DNA of 62,662 nt from JBGZFC01 sp964631255 (GTDB lineage Bacteria; Bacteroidota; Bacteroidia; Bacteroidales; Dysgonomonadaceae). A program made the translations under genes and the position numbers. Positions 59,247 through 62,662 of the stretch are shown one piece after another (position 1 is the first letter of the stretch; every line of letters starts with the position of its first letter). The notes below the pieces were generated by a model. The model was not told the DNA's origin and did not search any database. It worked only from the letters and a program-made list of their open reading frames with translations. The stretch spans positions 1 to 62,662 of the forward strand of contig CAZVWS010000006.1 of assembly GCA_964631255.1 (NCBI GenBank), in the 5' to 3' direction.

Positions 59247-59292
59247 TAAAAAAAATCCCAATTGCAGAATTTTTAGCAGCCCTGCAATTGGG
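59247..59292 (-). terminator. gyrB terminator
   Basis: CCCAATTGCAG (59257-59267) pairs exactly with CTGCAATTGGG (59282-59292). On the minus strand the A-run at 59248-59255 supplies the U-tract. It lies 15 bases beyond the gyrB stop. Confidence 0.9.
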
Positions 59293-59306
59293 TTATTCAT
59301 TGTTTT

Positions 59307-61265
59307 TTATGCATCGATGTGCGCATAAGTAGCATTTTCTTCTATAAATTCTCTGCGTGGCGCGACCTCCTCGCCCATCAGCATAGAGAAAATAATATCG
59401 GCATCGGCCGCATTTTCTATGGTTACCTGCCGCAATGTACGCTTGTCGGGGTTCATCGTAGTTTCCCAAAGTTGCTCAGCGTTCATTTCTCCAAGACCTT
59501 TGTATCGTTGCGTGTGGATAGAGTTTTCGTTTCCATCGCCATATTTGTCTATAAAAGCTTGTCTTTGGCGGTCATCCCAACAATACTCCTCTATTTTTCC
59601 TTTTTTACACAGATAAAGCGGAGGAGTTGCAATATACACGTGTCCCTTTTCGATTAATGGTTTCATGTATCGGAAAAAGAAAGTGAGAATGAGTGTGGCA
59701 ATGTGGCTACCATCGACGTCGGCGTCGGTCATAATTACCACTTTGTGGTAACGAAGTTTTTCGATATTCAGCTCTTTGGCGTCTTCTTCGGTACCAATTG
59801 TTACGCCCAATGCCGTGTAGATATTTTTTATTTCGGCATTATCGAAAACACGATGCGGCATCACTTTTTCCACGTTCAATATTTTTCCGCGAAGCGGTAA
59901 TATAGCTTGAAACATCCGATCGCGCCCTTGCTTAGCAGTTCCACCTGCCGAATCCCCTTCCACGATAAAAATTTCGCATTTGGTGGCATCTTTATCCGAA
60001 CAGTCTGCCAATTTTCCGGGCAATCCGCCTCCGGCAAGTGGCGATTTCCGTTGCACCATTTCTCTTGCTTTGCGGGCTGCCTGGCGTGCTGTAGCAGCCA
60101 GAATCACTTTATCCACAATTACTTTCGCCTCTTTGGGACGTTCTTCCAAATAGTTGGTCAAAGCTTCGCCTATAGCCTGATCCACCGCGCCAATTACCTC
60201 GCTGTTGCCCAGTTTTGTTTTGGTTTGTCCCTCAAATTGGGGCTCGGCTACTTTTACCGACAACACGGCGGTAAGTCCTTCGCGAAAATCATCGCCATTA
60301 ACTTCCACTTTCACCTTGTCTAACATTTTGGAATCTTCGGCATATTTTTTCAACGTGCGCGAAAGTCCTCTTCTAAAACCGGTGAGATGCGTTCCACCCT
60401 CTATGGTGTTGATATTATTCACATACGAGAACACATTTTCGTTGTATGTGGAGTTGTATGTCATGGCAATCTCAATGGGGATGCCATTTTTTTCAGTAAT
60501 GATATGAATTGGCTCCGTGATGAGTGGCTCTTTGGCTTTGTCTATGTAGCGTACAAATTCTTCCAAACCGTTGTCTGAATAAAATTTTTCGGATTTGAAA
60601 GAGCCATCCTCTTTTACAACTCTCTTGTCGGTCAACGTAAGTAATACACCGGCGTTGAGAAACGCCAACTCGCGCAAGCGGGTAGATAATATCTCGTATC
60701 GGTATTCGGAAACAATAAAAATAGTTTCGTCTGGTTTGAAAGTGATGATGGTTCCGGTTTTATTGGTATCGCCCACTACTTGTACATCCGAACTGGGTTT
60801 TCCTCTGGAATATTCTTGTACGTGAATTTTGCCGCCCCGGTGTATTTCGGCTTTCAAGTATTGCGACAAGGCGTTCACACAAGATACGCCCACGCCGTGC
60901 AATCCGCCCGAAACTTTATAAGTGCCTTTGTCAAATTTTCCGCCTGCGTGCAGCACGGTGAGCACCACTTCGAGAGCCGATTTATGCTCTTTCTCGTGAT
61001 AATCTACAGGAATACCGCGTCCGTTATCGGTTACGGTTATGGAGTTGTCTTCGTTTATTGCAACATTTATTTCGGTACAAAACCCGGCAAGCGCCTCATC
61101 GATAGAGTTGTCCACCACTTCGTAAACAAGATGATGGAAACCTTTATCGCCCACGTCGCCTATATACATAGCAGGACGCTTCCGCACCGCTTCAAGACCT
61201 TCGAGCACCTGAATATTTTCTGCGGAATAGCTACTACTTGCCGATTTTTTTTCTTCTTCTGTCAT
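59307..61265 (-). CDS. gyrB: DNA gyrase subunit B
   Basis: This 652-residue subunit provides the ATPase and part of the cleavage core for negative supercoiling. The N-terminal GHKL domain has EVVDNSIDEALAG and TDNGRGIPVDYH, the transducer contains GGTHLTGFRRGL, and the TOPRIM domain has FIVEGDSAGGTAKQGRDR and MTDADVDGSHI. The C-terminus ends in RYKGLGEMNAEQLWETTMNPDKRTL. The length is normal for Bacteroidetes (about 650). It starts about 150 bases from a Dabb-family gene and ends in a strong terminator. Confidence 0.97.
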   Translation of the reverse strand: MTEEEKKSASSSYSAENIQVLEGLEAVRKRPAMYIGDVGDKGFHHLVYEVVDNSIDEALAGFCTEINVAINEDNSITVTDNGRGIPVDYHEKEHKSALEVVLTVLHAGGKFDKGTYKVSGGLHGVGVSCVNALSQYLKAEIHRGGKIHVQEYSRGKPSSDVQVVGDTNKTGTIITFKPDETIFIVSEYRYEILSTRLRELAFLNAGVLLTLTDKRVVKEDGSFKSEKFYSDNGLEEFVRYIDKAKEPLITEPIHIITEKNGIPIEIAMTYNSTYNENVFSYVNNINTIEGGTHLTGFRRGLSRTLKKYAEDSKMLDKVKVEVNGDDFREGLTAVLSVKVAEPQFEGQTKTKLGNSEVIGAVDQAIGEALTNYLEERPKEAKVIVDKVILAATARQAARKAREMVQRKSPLAGGGLPGKLADCSDKDATKCEIFIVEGDSAGGTAKQGRDRMFQAILPLRGKILNVEKVMPHRVFDNAEIKNIYTALGVTIGTEEDAKELNIEKLRYHKVVIMTDADVDGSHIATLILTFFFRYMKPLIEKGHVYIATPPLYLCKKGKIEEYCWDDRQRQAFIDKYGDGNENSIHTQRYKGLGEMNAEQLWETTMNPDKRTLRQVTIENAADADIIFSMLMGEEVAPRREFIEENATYAHIDA

Positions 61266-61388
61266 TTTAATGGATATATTATCTGTCTGGATTTTAATTT
61301 ATTATTAGCAATATTTTCTGTCATAGAAAATCGAACAAATTTACAAAAAAAATGCCACTCTACCAATGGTTTTTCATTTTTTTAGCAT

Positions 61389-61412
61389 TAAAAAAAGCGG
61401 TTAAAAACCGCT
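61389..61412 (-). terminator. Terminator after the Dabb-family gene
   Basis: AGCGGTT (61396-61402) and AACCGCT (61406-61412) form the stem, with an A-run at 61389-61396 giving the U-tract on the minus strand. It directly adjoins the stop codon. Confidence 0.8.
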
Positions 61413-61718
61413 CTAAAATTCGTAGTCTATTGCCGCTCTGCCCGTGCGCACTTTCCCGATAAATTCCACCACCTGCAAGTGCGCAGGGTGTGTTGCATAC
61501 GCATTCAAATCGTTTAGGTTTTCAAATTCGCTATCCAGCACAATGTCGTAATTGCCCGCAGGCATTCCTTCTCCATTCAAATGGACTTTTATATCCACAA
61601 TTTCAGGAATCACCCCGGCTAACGCCTCCAATCGCTGTTTGATAATAAGCGCGTTTTCAATTTTTGTATTTCCTTCTGCCTCCTCGGCAAGCTTAAAAAG
61701 AACCAGATGTTTCAACAT
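61413..61718 (-). CDS. Dabb-family stress-responsive A/B barrel protein
   Basis: This 101-residue protein begins MLKHLVLFKLAEEAEGN and follows the ferredoxin-like Dabb pattern, with IVDIKVHLNGEG and YATHPAHLQVVEFIGKV (the His-Pro-x-His motif) near the end. Members are small dimers found with diverse functions, from stress response to cyclisation of polyketides. The ATG at 61718 was chosen because TATTTTTG-like boxes (complement of about 61745-61760) lie upstream, and the longer frame extends through them. No neighbour explains its role. Confidence 0.82.
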   Translation of the reverse strand: MLKHLVLFKLAEEAEGNTKIENALIIKQRLEALAGVIPEIVDIKVHLNGEGMPAGNYDIVLDSEFENLNDLNAYATHPAHLQVVEFIGKVRTGRAAIDYEF

Positions 61719-61814
61719 ATTATTTCTTTGTTTAATGACTTCTACAAAAATACAAAAATAAATAGATATAGGCGAGTAGCAGGCGTAATAAAACCAATGA
61801 ATGCATTCAGATAC

Positions 61815-61846
61815 AATAAAAGCCGAACACAAAAATGCTCGGCTTC
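61815..61846 (-). terminator. rpsT terminator
   Basis: AGCCGA (61821-61826) pairs with TCGGCT (61839-61844); on the minus strand it is followed by TTTTATTG. It lies about 28 bases after the rpsT stop. Confidence 0.75.
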
Positions 61847-61871
61847 AACTATTATTTAGATGAAATAATTT

Positions 61872-62126
61872 TTAATTCAATGCACTAACGTGCGCAGCTA
61901 ATTTAGATTTTAAGTTGCTCGCCTTGTTTGGGTGGATAACTCTTTTCTTTGCCAATTTATCTAACATAGAACAAACTTCGGGATACATTTTTTTAGCTTC
62001 TTCCTTGTTGGTAGTTCCACGCAATTTGCGCACAAAATTTCTTGCCGTACGCGAAACATATCTGTTAGACAAACGACGTGCATTAGCTTGTCTTATTCTT
62101 TTTTCTGCTGATTTATGATTTGCCAT
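61872..62126 (-). CDS. rpsT: 30S ribosomal protein S20
   Basis: This 84-residue basic helical protein binds 16S rRNA. The sequence MANHKSAEKRIRQANARRLSNRYVSR and the C-terminal VIHPNKASNLKSKLAAHVSALN follow the S20 pattern. It lies 34 bases after a tRNA-Glu gene on the same strand. The tRNA promoter at 62286-62316 may also serve this gene. Confidence 0.95.
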   Translation of the reverse strand: MANHKSAEKRIRQANARRLSNRYVSRTARNFVRKLRGTTNKEEAKKMYPEVCSMLDKLAKKRVIHPNKASNLKSKLAAHVSALN

Positions 62127-62160
62127 TTGTATTTGACTCTCTCGTTTTATTTTTTAATAG

Positions 62161-62232
62161 TAGCCGATAGGGGAATCGAACCCCTCTTTCCAGAATGAAA
62201 ATCTGGCGTCCTAACCGATAGACGAATCGGCC
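62161..62232 (-). tRNA. tRNA-Glu (anticodon TTC)
   Basis: On the minus strand the 72-nt sequence starts GGCCGATTCGTC and ends in CGGCTA. The anticodon arm GCCAGATTTTCATTCTGG reads TTC, and the T arm is GGGGTTCGATTCCCC. The acceptor stem pairs with one G-U at position 1-72. CCA is not encoded. The sequence is a standard bacterial tRNA-Glu. Confidence 0.95.
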
Positions 62233-62285
62233 TCATCACAATCCAAAGAGAGAAAAATAAATTGCCTTTCCTCAAATTGCGGGTG

Positions 62286-62316
62286 CAAATATAGAACGTT
62301 TTTTTGAATTAGCAAA
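62286..62316 (-). promoter_or_regulatory. Promoter of tRNA-Glu and probably rpsT
   Basis: On the minus strand TTTG (complement of 62313-62316), 19 bases, then TATATTTG (complement of 62286-62293). This is an exact match to the Bacteroidota consensus; the tRNA 5' end follows about 50 bases later. Confidence 0.75.
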
Positions 62317-62662
62317 ATATTATACTGATTTTTTTATATTAATTTGTTCGATAAATTATTTTCGAATGAATAAGAAATAAATACATCGCTCATTATCTGC
62401 ACATTATGAAATTCATGCTTTTTTTAAAACAAAAAAAGAAAAACGTTGGACAAAGATATAAACTATTTATTTCAAATTGAAACGACGGATTAGAGTTGCG
62501 AATACCATCTAGTTAATACGATGCAAACATTGACACAATTTATGTAATGAAAAGCAAGAAAAAACATAAACATACATTAATAACGTAAAAAAACTCAATT
62601 AATACAGTGGCATCAGACAATCTTAATTCATCCTGCAATACAATTATTTTCATATCTCACAT
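62317..62662. other. 346-bp AT-rich region without recognisable gene
   Basis: No frame of useful length and no RNA gene is seen on either strand. A minus-strand -7 box TATCTTTG lies at the complement of 62453-62460 but has no -33 partner at normal spacing and no gene follows it before the tRNA. The window ends in this stretch, so a gene may begin beyond it. Confidence 0.5.

Noticed and set aside
59226..59300. Longer N-terminus for the LD-carboxypeptidase
   Set aside because: This stretch contains the gyrB terminator hairpin and U-tract, so it is unlikely to be translated as part of the enzyme.
62390..62460. Short minus-strand transcription unit before tRNA-Glu
   Set aside because: A -7 box is present, but only a seven-codon frame follows and no terminator or structure supports a separate RNA.

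Overview
The window looks like a chromosomal segment from a member of the Bacteroidota, most likely order Bacteroidales. The evidence is the repeated promoter pattern TTTG-N19/20-TAnnTTTG, the near absence of Shine-Dalgarno sequences, a DUF5020-type outer-membrane protein, a VorB-type 2-oxoacid:ferredoxin oxidoreductase operon and phosphate butyryltransferase/butyrate kinase. I cannot resolve genus. Housekeeping genes include cysS, alaS, aroA, efp, gyrB, rny, zapA, rpsT, radC and one tRNA-Glu.

Layout. 0.05-1.7 kb: an IS3-family element with a textbook A7 frameshift site, flanked by an unusual set of 31-32 bp spaced repeats and two perfect hairpins. 1.8-2.0 kb: a promoter and terminator pair enclosing no gene, a candidate small RNA. 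2.2-9.3 kb: an S9 peptidase, then a tight operon (metallo-beta-lactamase fold hydrolase, three glycosyltransferases, a methyltransferase, an RNA 2'-O-methyltransferase). 9.5-11.6 kb: ptb-buk. 11.7-13.5 kb, minus strand: radC, a DUF59 protein and an LpxH-like hydrolase. 13.5-17.1 kb: an AT-rich island bounded by a perfect 49-bp direct repeat. 17.2-20.0 kb, minus strand: efp, a purine permease and an outer-membrane protein. 20.2-26.4 kb: cysS, an AAA ATPase, yaaA, aroA and a metal-transport permease. 26.5-29.4 kb, minus strand: the oxidoreductase operon with a 53-residue membrane-protein gene embedded in it. 31.2-32.9 kb: an ECF sigma module. 33.0-34.7 kb: an ABC exporter. 34.8-37.1 kb: rny-zapA. 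37.4-44.6 kb: alaS and a surface-polysaccharide cluster with a flippase. 44.7-49.2 kb: ABC-F, PAP2, rubrerythrin and TcdA-like genes. 49.4-55.7 kb: McrB-McrC followed by HD, ADP-ribosylglycohydrolase/J-domain and HIRAN genes. 55.7-62.2 kb, minus strand: M28 cyclotransferase, antiporter, LD-carboxypeptidase, gyrB, Dabb protein, rpsT and tRNA-Glu.

The most promising undescribed system is the 13.5-17.1 kb island. It carries a 119-residue precursor-like protein with five cysteines at every third residue followed by a glycine-rich hydrophobic tail, a small four-helix membrane protein (possible immunity), a radical SAM/SPASM maturase behind a strong attenuator hairpin, an ECF sigma factor and a membrane protein that may be its anti-sigma factor. 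A related sigma/membrane pair sits at 31.8-32.9 kb, where it and an upstream gene share a near-identical ECF-type promoter. The 49-bp repeats duplicate the radC promoter and start codon, which suggests the island was inserted between radC and efp.

Metabolically, ptb-buk and the Vor/Kor-type oxidoreductase together would let the cell ferment 2-oxoacids (possibly branched-chain) to acids with ATP formation. The two glycosyltransferase clusters, the flippase and LpxH point to envelope glycan synthesis. All functional statements rest on reading motifs by eye; no database search was run.
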